This document shows positions 35,141 through 46,962 of a stretch of 64,000 nt of DNA, piece by piece. The DNA comes from Trachythela sp. YZ-2020. Its lineage: Eukaryota; Cnidaria; Anthozoa; Malacalcyonacea; Clavulariidae. The notes below the pieces were generated by a model that was given only the letters and a program-made list of their open reading frames with translations, searched no databases and had not been told where the DNA came from. The stretch covers positions 1,860,001 through 1,924,000 of the forward strand of contig JADLSH010000293.1 of assembly GCA_016169945.1 (NCBI GenBank), written 5' to 3'. Each line of letters starts with the position of its first letter. The stretch's first letter is position 1. The translations under genes were made by a program, and so were the position numbers.

Positions 35141-35466
35141 TTAGTAACATTCAACACTTGCATCTTCCCAATGCGAACAGTCATGATCATTCCATCCACG
35201 GTGACTGCAATCCCAAATGTATGATTCGTTACCAGAACAGGAAACTTCATTAAGCAAGATAGGACCACTTCCTTTGCCATAGTAAGCTTCACTTCTTGTC
35301 ATATTCGCTCCAGTGAAACCCAACTGACGGCATGTGACGTTGCCATCAGTAATATCCCAGGTATGATCACAGACAGTGCCCCAGCCAAATTTTGGGTGAT
35401 AGATTTCAACTCTTCCGCTCATATTGTTACTTGAACCATTCAATGAGATTTTTAGTTCAGAGGTTC
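35141..35466 (-). CDS. Terminal exon: SRCR domain
   Basis: The exon begins after a minus-strand acceptor TTCTATTTATAG (AG at 35468-35467), in phase 1, and ends with TAA at 35143-35141. It encodes one complete scavenger receptor cysteine-rich domain of about 100 residues: ELKISLNGSSNNMSGRVEI, GWGTVCDHTWD, VTCRQLGFTGA, GPILLNEVSCSGNE, WDCSHRGWNDHDC and ASVEC. Six cysteines are visible, the group A number. Such domains are extracellular and bind ligands in receptors and matrix proteins; this one is the protein C-terminus, with no transmembrane segment after it, so the product is probably secreted or anchored elsewhere. No upstream exon was securely found in the next 28 kb; the EGF exon at 63.7 kb is a candidate. 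No ATG start is needed: it is an internal-to-terminal exon. Confidence 0.88.
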
Positions 35467-35469
35467 CTA

Positions 35470-37560
35470 TAAATAGAAACCATACACACGTAAGAAAAAT
35501 TCCATTTACGTTTCATCATCGGCGCCGTAATTTTAGAAGCCCAATATTGGCTTTTCACTTTGTGGAAGTTCCTGATCTTGTGGCAAAATATGGAATTAGA
35601 TAAATGAAATACGGCATATTTCGTATTAAATGTGATTATTTCAAGCAAATTCCATAAATTGACTTCGTTCTCAGACGTGGATTTGGTTATGTGCACAACT
35701 CAAATGTGCATAAGAGGGGAAATTATAAGGGGTGTTGCAAGGAATATTATGGGGCTTGTCCCCTGAATAAATTAATCAGGACGGTTGTTTTAGAAACGAT
35801 ACTAAATCCCTGGTGTCTCAAACGATAGTTAACCCGTTTGATTTAATGTTAGAAGAAACTAGAATAGCATTCTAACCATGCAACAAGATTTAATAATTGT
35901 TTTATTAAAAGCTTATTTAAATTTTCATATTTGACAACTGAACTATAATGCAAATGTTTGAGTTTGGCGTACGTTTTAAAGATTAGTTGAAAAGGGACAA
36001 AACGGCTTATTAAACAGATTTGAAAACAGTTTTTTATACAGTTAATATTTTACAACATTTTTTTGATGTAACATTTCCTTGATGAATGTCGTTTCCAAAC
36101 AAGAATTAAAATGTGCAAGTTGATCAATAATACAGATATTTGAAACAATCATGCTGTACATGCATATAATTATTTGACAACACTAAAACAAATTAATAAT
36201 TAAACCAAATGTCTATGGGCAGTCTATGCTAATTTTCTCATTTAAAAAAGTTTTTTTTTTGCATCATGCATATTCAAGTTAAACACCAATCAATATTGCA
36301 TAAAAATCATATTATAGTATTTCAAATTTAGGGCAGCCCTTTGTAAATATAGTAATACCTATTTGAATGTAATAGCTGCTCTAATTTTAACGTCAAATTC
36401 AATTCAAACAGACATGCTTAAATTTTTGGGCCACACCCGGAAGAAGAGCTTGTGATTGTCACCGCGCCCTGGCAAAGCTATCTTCGAAATATTTTAGGGT
36501 TATTATTGCCGCGTATATGTTTCGCTCCAAAATCTTAAACAAAATGTGGTTAAAAATTGATGCAAATCGAATGTCAAACAAACAGACACAATGATAATGA
36601 ACAGACCGAGCTTTTCCAATAAATCCATGTGAAACTTCGTTGTCCTCAAGAGTTATAAGTTCAAAATACATCAGTAGATTAAACTAGAACATGTTTAACT
36701 TGAAATAAATACACCAAAGAACGCTGAAAATGCCAAACGATAAAATACAGTAGAACCCGGTGGGCGAATCTCCCTTTAATATATCCTTAATAATTAATCA
36801 TTTTCCTATATGACTGCTTTATATGATTGAGGATTGACTGCTTAACTATAAACTTTGTCATATATTTCCATGAACACAAGATACAACTAAACGTGGAGCA
36901 TATTTATTGCTATTGTTAAAGTGATATCAGATCTGAAACAATTTTCCGTTGTCACCCGTTATGTTATCGTTAACATAACTAAATTTATCACCAAATAACG
37001 ATACATTTTTCTTTTTTGTCATATTATATATAAGTAATAGTAATCTATACCAAACAAATGTTCGATCTTAATCCACCCAATGTAATTTAACACAGCATCT
37101 GGTAAAGACTATATTAAACGGAAGTATGATTGTAACCGTCCGCTTACAGAAAGTTACGCTGTTGGGGATCTCGTTTTGGTGTCCGCGTTCGCTTATGGGA
37201 GATCTCCGGTTAATTTAAGAGAGGTTGCAAATGTAGAAATATAATATGCGTTTGGTTGCGACCCAAGAATGGTGTCCACTTAAGGATTGAAGGTCCTGGT
37301 ATGTGAACAATAGTCAGTATTATAGTAGTATAGAGAGAGCAAGAACGAAGGCTGTATGTAGAAAATGTAAATATATTAATATTAAAACCAGAGAATATTA
37401 TATTGGCTACGAAGATCGTCGAACTGGCAGCCGAACAAGGTAGGCAACAAGGAAATATTAGCGTTTACACGCCGTTTGTATCGATAAGACCTTTGCCTGT
37501 TCTGTAGTAGGTGCGAATTTAGGCGCAAAACTATATATGTGGATGGAAGACTTCAAAATG
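35470..37560. other. Intron or spacer upstream of the SRCR exon
   Basis: AT-rich, no recognised coding. Some of 37.1-37.56 kb (for example GGCTACGAAGATCGTCGAAC near 37403) may be the untranslated leader or primer-site region of the Ty3/gypsy relic that follows. Confidence 0.4.
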
Positions 37561-37756
37561 TTCATATATAGCGAGTGGAATTAGGGATGCCAAAAGGAAA
37601 CGTGTACTACTTCTGTATGAAGAGGGTCAACGCTTTGGCGAAATTTTTTGCCAATTACCGGATACAGGAACGAACAACGATAATTATATATCCAAAGCAA
37701 AGCTTAAGCCAAAGAATAATCGCCGCTATGCAGTCTATCAATTCCGTCAAGCAAAG

Positions 37757-40260
37757 CAAGAAGCTCATGATACACTCGATCAAATCCACACGAGACTACG
37801 ATTGCTAGCCCACATATGTTCTTTTCACAGTTTAGATTTTGAGATCGGGCAAAAAATTATAACTGCAGGAACGTCGTCACGAATTCGTAAGCGAGGGTTG
37901 AGAGTTCCAATTTAAAAGCGATATAAGGGAGCTTTATAAGTGACTACGAGTACGAGATTCGTCATTTTCGCTTGTTGTTTGCATACGCCATCTCGCAAAA
38001 ATCGCAGTCGTCGGGCTTTTGAGTACGAGATTTACCAAAAAGTACGAGATCTCGCACTCAAAAGCCCGACGACTACAACTTTTGCGAGATGGCGTATGCA
38101 AATAACACGGCGTTTGGCGCAAAAATGAATAATCTCGTACTCGTAATCGTACTCGTAGTCATTGCTAAAGCTTCCTATAACTTGATGGGCGACGAGACGA
38201 GCAATGTGAATTTAAAGCCCGTGACATTCAGTCGAACGAACAGAGTACAGACGGAGTTCAGAAAGTTAATGCAAAGCGTACAAATACGTGTCGCAATTGC
38301 GGACTGACATATCCACGCGAAGAACAGTGTCCGGCGAAAGGAAAACAATATGGGAAATGCGGTAAGTCCAATCATTTTTCTATAGAGTTTGTCGAGGACA
38401 GTCGAAATCTAATCCAAATCGAGTGAAGATGGAATTATTCTGGAAAGCCAATTAATCCTCTAAACCAAGCAAACAGTGAGACGGAAAGTTCCAACGATGA
38501 AATAGTATAAACATAGACAAATTACAAAGCCTCGAAAGTCAATGTTAAGGTGCATCAACATTCGTACGTTTAAAGCAACTGTTGATATTGGCGCTACAAT
38601 AAACCTGATAGATCAAAACATGTGATCAGATTGAAACTTAAGAAAATGTAAATATTGTAAAAATACTGTGAACCAAGATATCATTGCATTCATGAATATT
38701 TTTATTACTCTATAATTATATGCTTTGTAAGTATAATCTCTGCTTCTTTGCAAAATGCTATTATGTACTAAGCTTTTATAATCTTAAAATACGGACCTTA
38801 TAATTATAAAAGTCCGGTAGGATTTCTAAAGGTCTCTAGCACGTTATACTAATACTATTGTATTTAATTTTAACTACTTTGTAAATATTTTTGTAGGCAA
38901 ATTAATAGAGGTAAAGTTAATATGATGCCTCAAAGCCAGTACAGTTCATAGGCAAATTCTAAGCGCTTATTGAAACTAGGAGGTTTATTGCTGTGGCTCT
39001 TTCTATTTTGCCAAGACAACGAACAGTGGTAATATAATTTCTATCCCAACAGCTCAAGTGCTGGATTTGATTAGTCCACATCTTAACAAAGTTTCGGAAA
39101 CCAAAGACAGCAAATTGAACAGAATACTGAACACGTAGCTGTATTTGAATTCTCAGGAAAATTGAAGAGCGATAAAGTAAAACGTAACATTAATAAAATG
39201 CACGCACCCCGGGAACAACCCCAGTGATGAATCTCGTATCACATTCGTGAAAATAATTAAAAAGCTTTGGAAGATTTAGAAAATCGAGGTAGAGTTAAGG
39301 AAGTGCCAGAGGATTAACCTACACCCTGGGTATCCCCAATAGTTGCAGCACCGAAAAAAGGACAAGGGTATTCGCATTTATGTTGCCAATGATGAAATAA
39401 AAATGAAGCCGGTCGATACATTACAACATTCAGTACACCTATGTGTCTACGTCTCAATGCATGCTTCGGTGAGATTTTGTCGAATGATGGCAGTAAGCGA
39501 GATCCAAAACGTGTTAAAACTTTAAAGAATACATCAGTATTAACAAATGTTCCAGAAGTAAGAAACTTTTTTGGAAATGGCAAATTTATTTCAAAGTAAA
39601 TTCCAAACGATGGCACTATTACAGCCCCTTTGCGCGAGTTAACCTTGAAAAATACAATTTTTTTGGATGAAACACATAAAGAAACATATGCTTTACAAAA
39701 TATAGAAAACATAATATGTCGCTGCTGACGCTTGGGATATCAGCGATACTATCCCAAAAGTCGAAAGCAGCTATTAAGTCAGAGCGGATGAGTCAGAGCA
39801 GCTATTAAGTTAAATAGCAGTCTTAAATGGTTAAATAATTTAAGACTGTAAAAGACGAACATACAGTAACAACCAAAGGTATCGTTCTTCGTGGTTCCAG
39901 AATAGCGCTACAGAGATCACCACAACAACAGGCTATCGGCATTGCTCATGCCACTCATCTTGGCGTTACCAAAACGAAAACGCTGATACGCGAAAATTTT
40001 GGTTTCTATGGACACGATGATTAAAAAAACAATCGACAAATGCATCACATGCCAAGCTGTTGGAAAGTCCAACCCTCCTGAACCAATCACAAGCACTGAA
40101 ATGCATAAAAGTTGCTAGACGCCGTCGGTGTATACCTATTGGTAATCATTGGTCGATATTCTTATTTTTCTGAAGTCGATGTAGTAAGATCAACCAAAGC
40201 ATCGGTCGTGATACCAATCAGATTTTGATAATGCTTCTGCGTCATGATCGATACTACAGT
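37757..40260 (+). pseudogene. Decayed Ty3/gypsy element, plus strand
   Basis: The order is correct but frames are broken many times. Gag: DTLDQIHTRLRLLAH and LDFEIGQKIITAGTSSRIRK at 37760-37895. Gag then continues beyond a MITE, with a zinc knuckle CRNCGLTYPREEQC ... CGKSNHF at 38290-38380. Protease: TVDIGATINLIDQN at about 38580-38620, where the catalytic DTG has become DIG. RT: EDLENRGRVKEV and TPWVSPIVAAPKKGQG at about 39265-39365, then TSVLTNVPEVRNFFGNG and PNDGTITAPLRELTLKNTIF at 39530-39665. Integrase: TVTTKGIVLRGSR, HATHLGVTKTKTLIREN and CITCQAVGKSNPP at 39860-40085, then SYFSEVDVVRSTKASVVIP near 40170-40215. Large parts of RT and RNase H are lost. It belongs to a different lineage from the element at 24.6-28.9 kb. 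Confidence 0.85.
37922..38179. mobile_element. Foldback MITE inserted in the gag relic
   Basis: Two long arms pair across a loop near 38035: TATAAGGGAGCTTTATAAGTGACTACG at the left tip, CGTAGTCATTGCTAAAGCTTCCTATA at the right, with inner parts CATACGCCATCTCGCAAAAA and CGTCGGGCTTTTGAGT mirrored. A TA dinucleotide on each side fits a TA duplication. Gag similarity (AATTTAAAAGCGA before, CTTGATGGGCGACGAG after) resumes across it. GTACTCGTAGTC-type hexamers in the arms also occur at 42.42-42.48 kb. Confidence 0.8.
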
Positions 40261-40394
40261 GCAAGGTAACCAAATTCATGCTTCTACGCCACTTGTGTTC
40301 ACTTCATTAAAGCGGTACTCGGTAATGTTGTCATTCTGCGTTTATTGTAACTTGAAAATACCGTAAAGTTCAATTTAATAATGGTAAAATGCAT

Positions 40395-41160
40395 AGATGG
40401 TGTCAAGCCAACGGGCCATTCAAGTCATAGTGAGAGTTGGGGTAAAGCTGATAAAACAGATCACGGAGTAATATATTAGGTTCGGCGCCTGTGTTTATCT
40501 TACAAGGTATTGACTTGATAACGTGCCCTAGCTGACGTCTACATGTATATCAATAATGGCTTGTGTATTCTCATTCAAAGTATCAATGTTAATGGAGTGG
40601 AAGTATTGCCGTAGTACTACCGTCGACATGGTCAGGTTCTTGCTGTAGGGAGTGTAACTGCTTTTGAGTTTTCCCGAAGGGTGTTGCAAGGCTTTTCTAT
40701 GGGTTTTAGCATGTTGTCACCCTTCCACAGTGGGGTGATTATTTTAAAGGATTTATCTCTTGTATCCAATGCGGGGCAGAGAGAAAGAGAGAGCCTTTTT
40801 GTACGTTATCGCTACGCCCACAGTTGCCAGAAACAGGTTGCTTTTATGTTGTTGTTGTTTCTCAAGGCATATTTGGAGCTATTTTTACCGCTGATGTCCG
40901 CCAATTGAGAACTAGTAGTTTCCTGCGTCCTGGCTATTTCTATAGCCTTGTCCAGAGTCAGGGTAACATTCTGCTCAAGAAATTTGGCTTGCACGTGTGG
41001 GTTGTTGGAGCCAAATATTTAAGTAACAAATAAGATGTCCATCTGCGTTAGAATACTTCTTCTCTACAGAACTCGGATTTTCTTTAGAAAGGAGTCCATT
41101 GTCTTACTTACTCTTTTTTAGCGCATGCGTAGTTTATCTTGCCAGCTTGAAGTTGCTCTT
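40395..41160 (-). pseudogene. Ty3/gypsy gag-protease relic, minus strand
   Basis: Minus-strand reading gives gag residues VQAKFLEQNVTLTLDKAIEI then ARTQETTSSQLADISGK (40994-40880), a zinc-knuckle remnant (ATCFWQLWA, degraded), and farther down a protease-like CKINTGAEPNILLRDLFYQL at about 40500-40430, with the DTG box changed to NTG. Stops interrupt every part. It stands tail to tail with the plus-strand relic ending at 40260, so two unrelated copies have been brought together. Confidence 0.7.
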
Positions 41161-41735
41161 TGGGGCGACATATCCAATCCGTACTCAGCTTTTTTCGCTC
41201 ATCCTTTGTTAGATTTCATGTGGATACCAGTTCGATTATGATCGCAGACCACCGTAATTATTGGCCAACTTTTTTTTCAAAGTTTTTTTTGGTTTTGCCG
41301 ACATCGTACACAGCCTTGAAATATATACCGTGTTGTTTTATGTTTTATGTTTTTGATTTCTCTTACCAGTGACTCTGTCCGGACGAAATCCCAGGTTGAG
41401 TACTTCCCAAGAACGCGTCATCACTAAGTCGCCTTTTGTGCTTTATTTTTAATGAATCAATACACAAAGGTTACATTCGGTCGCAGTGGAAGTGCGCGAT
41501 TGTTTATCCCATTCCAAAGTATATACCTGCGCTTGACATGAACAACGACATTTGACCTATTTTCCTAACGTCCATTCTAAGTAAAATTCTGGAATCCTTC
41601 CCATAAAAATGGCTTCCTCAATCGATATTCGATAATCTTGAGCATCTACAGTTTGGTAGGTCTCTAGGAGCCAAAAAGGTCTCTAGCATTAAGTGGTATG
41701 AAGTTACTGACAAACTAGGCTCCTCTTTACGTATT
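41161..41735. other. Spacer without recognised features
   Basis: No domain, repeat or RNA gene recognised. Confidence 0.4.
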
Positions 41736-41739
41736 TGTT

Positions 41740-42345
41740 TGTTAGATTTTTTAAAGCCTTTGACCGCATTGATTATAATATTCTGTCAATAAATTAAACC
41801 TGTTAGACGTTCATACTGTGCTTATTAACTGGATTGCTAATTTTCTGACTGGTAGAATTCAACGAACTAAAATTGGTACTAACTTTTTTGATTGGAAGCC
41901 TATCAATGCCAGTGTACCACAGGGGACGAAGTTAGGTACTATAGTTTTCCTCATAAGATCAACGGCCTTCAGGCATCTTCAGACACAGTGAAATTGGTGG
42001 GTGATGCCACAATTCGGGAAGTTATTACTAAACTCTCCTGCTCAAACCCACCTTTCATAAAAATTGAATGTGTTGATTGGGTAAACAATGACTACATGAA
42101 GTTGAATCCTTGTCAATTTTTTGACCAACCCAACCATTTTCCCTCCAATAATCATTGAAGGGCACTAAATTGAAATTGTCCAAATCGAGTCCATCCAACG
42201 AAGAGCTCTGAAGATCATCTATCCTCTAGGTGAGTATATTACAGCGATGGAGTTGACCAAACTGCAGACATTGTATGATCGTCGCCGTTCTCATAGCGAA
42301 CGCCTTTTTAAGAACATGATGACCCGCTCACGCAATTGTAATTCA
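41740..42345 (+). pseudogene. LINE reverse transcriptase relic
   Basis: Plus strand, broken frames: LLDFFKAFDRIDYNIL (motif A), VLINWIANFLTGRIQRTKIG, then SVPQGTKLGT (turn), SSDTVKLVGDATIREVI (motif C, where the second catalytic residue pair VDD has become VGD), and the C-terminal IESIQRRALKIIYPLGEYI then LTKLQTLYDRRRSHSERLFK. Same family signature (PQGTKLG, RRALKIIYP) as the minus-strand LINE at 47.6-48.8 kb. Stops and the altered active site show it is inactive. Confidence 0.8.
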
Positions 42346-42413
42346 GTTTTTACTGCAAAAATGGTCTATTATAAAATTATATTATACTAGAAATTATATT
42401 ATACTGGACAATA

Positions 42414-42482
42414 GTGATAGTCGTAGTCGTGGTCATATAGTCGTGGTCGACGTCGTATTCGTACTCGTAGTCGTACTCATCG
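42414..42482 (+). repeat. Degenerate TAGTCG/GTACTC hexamer repeat
   Basis: TAGTCGTAGTCGTGGTCATATAG and GTACTCGTAGTCGTACTC directly precede the LINE at 42.48 kb. A related tract follows the LINE at 46963-47087, so the LINE interrupts or was inserted at the edge of this simple repeat. Confidence 0.75.
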
Positions 42483-42572
42483 ATGATAAGCATCGAGCGT
42501 GACCTGTGGACGTGTGTTTTTCGCTCCGCTATATTTTTATATTTTTAATAAAATCTTCGTTTTTAACCAACT

Positions 42573-43859
42573 ATGAATTATCTTAACGGTCTATCTTACG
42601 ACAGTGGAACATATTTATGGCTTAAAACCTTTGAGGAATTAGAAAGGTTTGTTCTAGAAGCATTAAACTTGAAAGGCAAGTGGAAATCCCCTGGAGGCGA
42701 CGTTAAAGTTTTCAAAAGCGAAGGAGAAGGGGAATACATGATTAAATGGCGCGGTCCTCGTTCGAAAAAGCTGGTTATACAGAGTGATGATGCTGAAGAG
42801 AATCTAAAGTTGAAGTTCGAAAGCTTGATAAATCAGGACCCGAAAGATGTAAATCCCTCATGCGAAGCATCAACGAAAGAGGTTTGTAGTAGTGTTAATG
42901 AGCTGACTGAACCATCTGTATCGCAGTTTGATAGCTTGAAAGCAGATATTGCTACCCTAGTGGACATTACAAGTGATCTAATAACTGAAATTAGCTCTAT
43001 GCGATCTAAACAAAAAGACTTTGAGTCTGTTATTCGCAAGCAAGACAGCGAGATATGTAGACTTAGCGAAGCAAATTTGCTCCTTGCGTCAAGCTTGCTG
43101 TCCCTTGGGAATTCAACATTCAAAGTAATGAATATCAATCCTATGACCAACAGTCCTACTAATAGTATGAAAATTACCACCTTTAATGACCCTACAACTA
43201 CTGATAAGGATCCGCTAATTGACCCTAACATATACACCTCCCATACCATTGGACCAACTTCATTCAATGAATTTAATATCTACGACGAGTTTAGGAATAT
43301 AGCAAGTGACCGGCCTAGCGTTCTAAACTCCGACTTAAATCAGTCAACTGAAGACATTATAAATATATTCCATAATGACACTGATATACATAATGAGTCA
43401 GTTATTATTGTTAAGGATCAACCTAGCGTCTCGAATACCGATCTCGTAAAAAGCTGCACACTAACTGAAGCTACTAATCTAAATAAAGCCAGTAAAACTA
43501 AGTCAACAACGGGTGAATTTAATACCAGCACATCTCGATTAGGTACTGGACGTTTTAACCGAGCGACACCTAAACGCCCAAAACATTTAACCCCGTGTCC
43601 ATTCCTGAGGAAAAGAAAATTCTGTAAAAAAGGCAACAATTGTGACTTCCTACATCAGAAACCTCAATTTTATAATAACATCCAACGACCCTCTTATAAG
43701 ATAATGGACAAAGCTGTCTCTTCACCCAGTTTTCATTACTCCCCTTTTCCTGTGAATCCCTATTATTTCCCTCCATTTCGGTCCCCAATATACCATCCCA
43801 CATCCCAACCGTTTCCATACCCCCCTCCATTGATGTCAGTACAAACAACAGGATACTGA
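42573..43859 (+). CDS. LINE ORF1 protein with WKSPGG domain and CCCH zinc finger
   Basis: An intact 428-codon frame (ATG to TGA). Residues about 10-85: a compact N-terminal domain (YLWLKTFEELERFVLEALNL, GKWKSPGGDVKVF, IKWRGPRSKKLVIQ) shared with the relic at 18.9-20.3 kb. About 110-190: helical, coiled-coil-like (DSLKADIATLVDITSDLITE, DFESVIRKQDSEICRLSEAN). About 190-335: Ser/Thr/Asn/Asp-rich linker. About 345-375: one CCCH finger (CPFLRKRKFCKKGNNCDFLH, spacing C-x8-C-x5-C-x3-H) preceded by a basic stretch. The last 60 residues are rich in Pro, Phe and Tyr. By position it is the nucleic-acid-binding ORF1 protein of the LINE; CCCH fingers usually bind RNA, whereas most LINE ORF1 proteins have CCHC knuckles, an RRM or an esterase. 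Function is inferred from context. Confidence 0.85.
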   Translation: MNYLNGLSYDSGTYLWLKTFEELERFVLEALNLKGKWKSPGGDVKVFKSEGEGEYMIKWRGPRSKKLVIQSDDAEENLKLKFESLINQDPKDVNPSCEASTKEVCSSVNELTEPSVSQFDSLKADIATLVDITSDLITEISSMRSKQKDFESVIRKQDSEICRLSEANLLLASSLLSLGNSTFKVMNINPMTNSPTNSMKITTFNDPTTTDKDPLIDPNIYTSHTIGPTSFNEFNIYDEFRNIASDRPSVLNSDLNQSTEDIINIFHNDTDIHNESVIIVKDQPSVSNTDLVKSCTLTEATNLNKASKTKSTTGEFNTSTSRLGTGRFNRATPKRPKHLTPCPFLRKRKFCKKGNNCDFLHQKPQFYNNIQRPSYKIMDKAVSSPSFHYSPFPVNPYYFPPFRSPIYHPTSQPFPYPPPLMSVQTTGY

Positions 43860-46833
43860 GTACTGATAGACATCCGCGTAATGGTCGTTGTCGCCGTGCT
43901 CGTACTCATAACCCCTCAAACTGTGTCTGCGTGTCTGTACATAGAACTAACTTAAATTCAGATTCTCATACAAAATTCCTACGTTTCGCCAATGTAAATG
44001 CGAGATCTCTTAAAAACAAAACAGCCGAAATCGTTGATCATGTTTTGAGTAACAATATTGATGTGTGTATTGTGACAGAGACCTGGTTAAAAGACGTTGA
44101 CACTGTTAGCATAGCCGCGCTTTCTCCCCCTGGTTACTCTTTAAAACCTTCCTAGACAATCTAACAGAATGGGTGGAGGCACTGGTATTATGTTTAATAC
44201 CAATTTTAAAGTTACTTTAATTGACGGAGGTGAAAAACGATCTTTTGAATACTCTGAATGGAACTTGACTTTACTCAACCGTACGATTAAAACATTAGCA
44301 GTCTATCGTCCACCTTATTCACAAACTCACCCCATTTCTTCAGGCGTTTTCTTCGAAGAATTCTCCAACTTACTTGAGAGCATTGTTATGTGTACAGAAG
44401 TATTAGTAATCTCCGGTGACTTTAATTTTCATCTCGATGATCCGTCTGATACTGACGCGAAAACATTTACTGATTTATTGGAAACTTTTGGCTTATTACA
44501 ACATGTTACTGTACCAACTCACTCGTCTGGGCATACCCTGGATCTTCTAATTTCGAGATCGTCCAATGACATTAATATCCACCTAGTCAAGACTACTTTC
44601 TTTTTGTCAGATCATTGTTTTGTTGAATGCAACCTCTCTTTTCCTCGCCCGAATTTTGTGACAAAGGAAATTCAGTTTCGTAAGACAAAACATTTGAATC
44701 TTCAGGCCTTCAAAGCTGACATCACTGATTCCAAACTGTGTAATGACCCATGCTCCAATCTAGATGATCTGGTGAAACATTATGATAATACGCTATCACA
44801 TATTTTGGAGAAACATCCCCTTTACAAAGAAAGGTAGTGGTTGTCAGACCAAGAGTGCCATGGTTCAGTGAAGAACTTAAACGTATTAAGGCCAAACGCA
44901 GAAAACTGGAGAAAGTAATGCTACGATCAAATTGCCAAAATGATAAAGACGCTTATCGCCAAGCGCGTAACAAGTATGCTACCAGTTTGAAAAATGCTAG
45001 ACACAAATACTATTCTGATCTTATCGATCAATGTTCGGGAGACTCAAGAAAACTTTTTAAGGTTGTGTCTTCACTTTGCAACACACCTCAAGAAAACTCC
45101 TTGCCTCCACATGATGATTCACGTAAACTGGCTGATGAGTTCGGAAAATATTTCTGTCGAAAGATTGAGCTAATTAGAAATGACATTGAAAACGTTGTAG
45201 TAGACCCACCATTAGTAGATTATCGTTTACCTGATATCAAATTAGATTCATTTAAGCTCCTGTCAGAAGAAGAAGTCCATAACATAATCATGAAGTCGTC
45301 GAATGCAACATGTAACCTTGATCCTATTCCAACATGGTTGCTGAAATTATGTGCCAGTGAGTTAACACCTGTCATTATGAAAATGATCAACTTGTCGTTA
45401 AGTGAAGGTCACGTCCCAGAAGCATGGAAAGTTGCCATTCTTATTCCAATTCTAAAAATACGGTCTTGATCTAGTCTTTGAGAACTTCAGGCCCGTCAGT
45501 AACCTGTCATTCGTTTCTAAAGCTACGGAAAAAGCAGTTGTTAGCCAGTTATTTGAGCATTGTGCTGATAATGCTCCTCTTCCTAACAACCAATCGTCAT
45601 ATCGTCAATTCCACTCTACCGAAACGGCTCTCCTAAGAGTCCACAATGATATCCTTATGAACATGGACCAACAGAAAGTAACTCTTTAGTGCTCTTGGAT
45701 TTGAGTGCCGCCTTGACACCATTGATCATGAAATTCTGACGGATATATTGAAGTTAGAATTTGGTGTGATCGGAAATGCCCTAAAGTGGATTAAGTCGTT
45801 TCTCTCCTGTAGAAAGCAGCGTATTAATATTAAGCAAAAGTTTTCCGCCAATTTTCCGCTGAACTGTGGAGTTCCACAAGGAAGCTGTCTTGGACCGGTC
45901 CTTTTCCTATTATACGTGTCTCAACTGTTCCAGATTATTAACAGGCATCTACCTTCTTCCCATGGGTATGCAGATGACACTCAACTTTATTTATCTTTCC
46001 GTCCTGAGTCACCCGTTGTCCAAGATCAAGCTATTCAAACTATTAATAATTGCATCGTCGAAGTTCGTGCTTGGTTAGTTTCACATAAATTAATGTTTAA
46101 CGACACTAAAACGGAATTCTTGATAATTGGAACTCGCCAGCAGCTGTCTAAGGTTACAATCGACTCGATTGAAGTTGGTGATGCTGATATAAAACCTGTA
46201 CAAGAAGTTCGAAATTTAGGTTCGTGGTTTGACGAACATATGTCTATGAATGTCCATGTGGGCAAGGTTTGCAGCAAAGCATTTAGGGGCTTGTACAACA
46301 TTCGACAAATAAGGAAGTTCCTCTCCATCGAATCAACGAAAACGCTCGTACATGCCTTTGTGACGTCACACTTGGACTACTGCAATTCTCTCTTGGTCGG
46401 CATTCCCCAATACCAACTTCAGCGTCTTCAACGAGTTCTCAATGCCGCTGCTAGAGTGACGTGTCTTATACCAAGATGCGCTCATATTACCCCTGTCCTG
46501 ATGCACCTTCACTGGCTGCCTGTTAAGTTTCGTGTTGATTTTAAAATTGCACTCCTGGTATATAAAGCTCTCCATGGGATGGCGCCAGGCTACATTATGG
46601 AACTGTTGTTAGAAAAACCGAACTGCTGTTACCAACTGAGATCTGATGATCAGGGACTACTTTTTATCCCAAAAACTAAAGCCAAGACTCTTGGTGATCG
46701 AGCATTTGTGCATGCAGCTCCGTCAATTTGGAACATGCTACCTTATGGTATTAGAAATAGTAAAACAATTGACTGTTTTAAATCTCAATTAAAGACTTTC
46801 CTTTTTAAGAAAGCTTTCGATTCTAACTTTTAG
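43860..46833 (+). pseudogene. LINE ORF2: apurinic endonuclease and reverse transcriptase, frameshifted
   Basis: Coding similarity begins straight after ORF1. Endonuclease: RFANVNARSLKNKTAEI, VCIVTETWL, then MGGGTGIMFNTNF, TLAVYRPPYS, ISGDFNFHLDD, LDLLISRSS and LSDHCFVECNL (to about 44640). RT: VPWFSEELKRIKAKRRKLEK (44860), CNLDPIPTWLLKLC, VAILIPILK, ENFRPVSNLSFVSKATEKAV, GVPQGSCLGPVLFLLY, HGYADDTQLYLSF (YADD catalytic box intact), HLDYCNSLLVGIP and the C-terminal IWNMLPYGIRNSKTIDCFKS. Breaks lie near 44150, 44830, 45455, 45690 and 45710, all consistent with single missing bases near short homopolymers. Otherwise the sequence is well conserved; either a fairly young dead copy or an active copy with consensus errors. 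Confidence 0.87.
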
Positions 46834-46962
46834 ATTTATAGACACTTATACCTTAATTCTTAATATTTTAGCTGCTTGTATATAGTAGAACTTCATTGTT
46901 GTAAAGCGCTTTGGAATATTTTATATAATTTAAGCGCTGTATAAATCTTTATATATATATAA

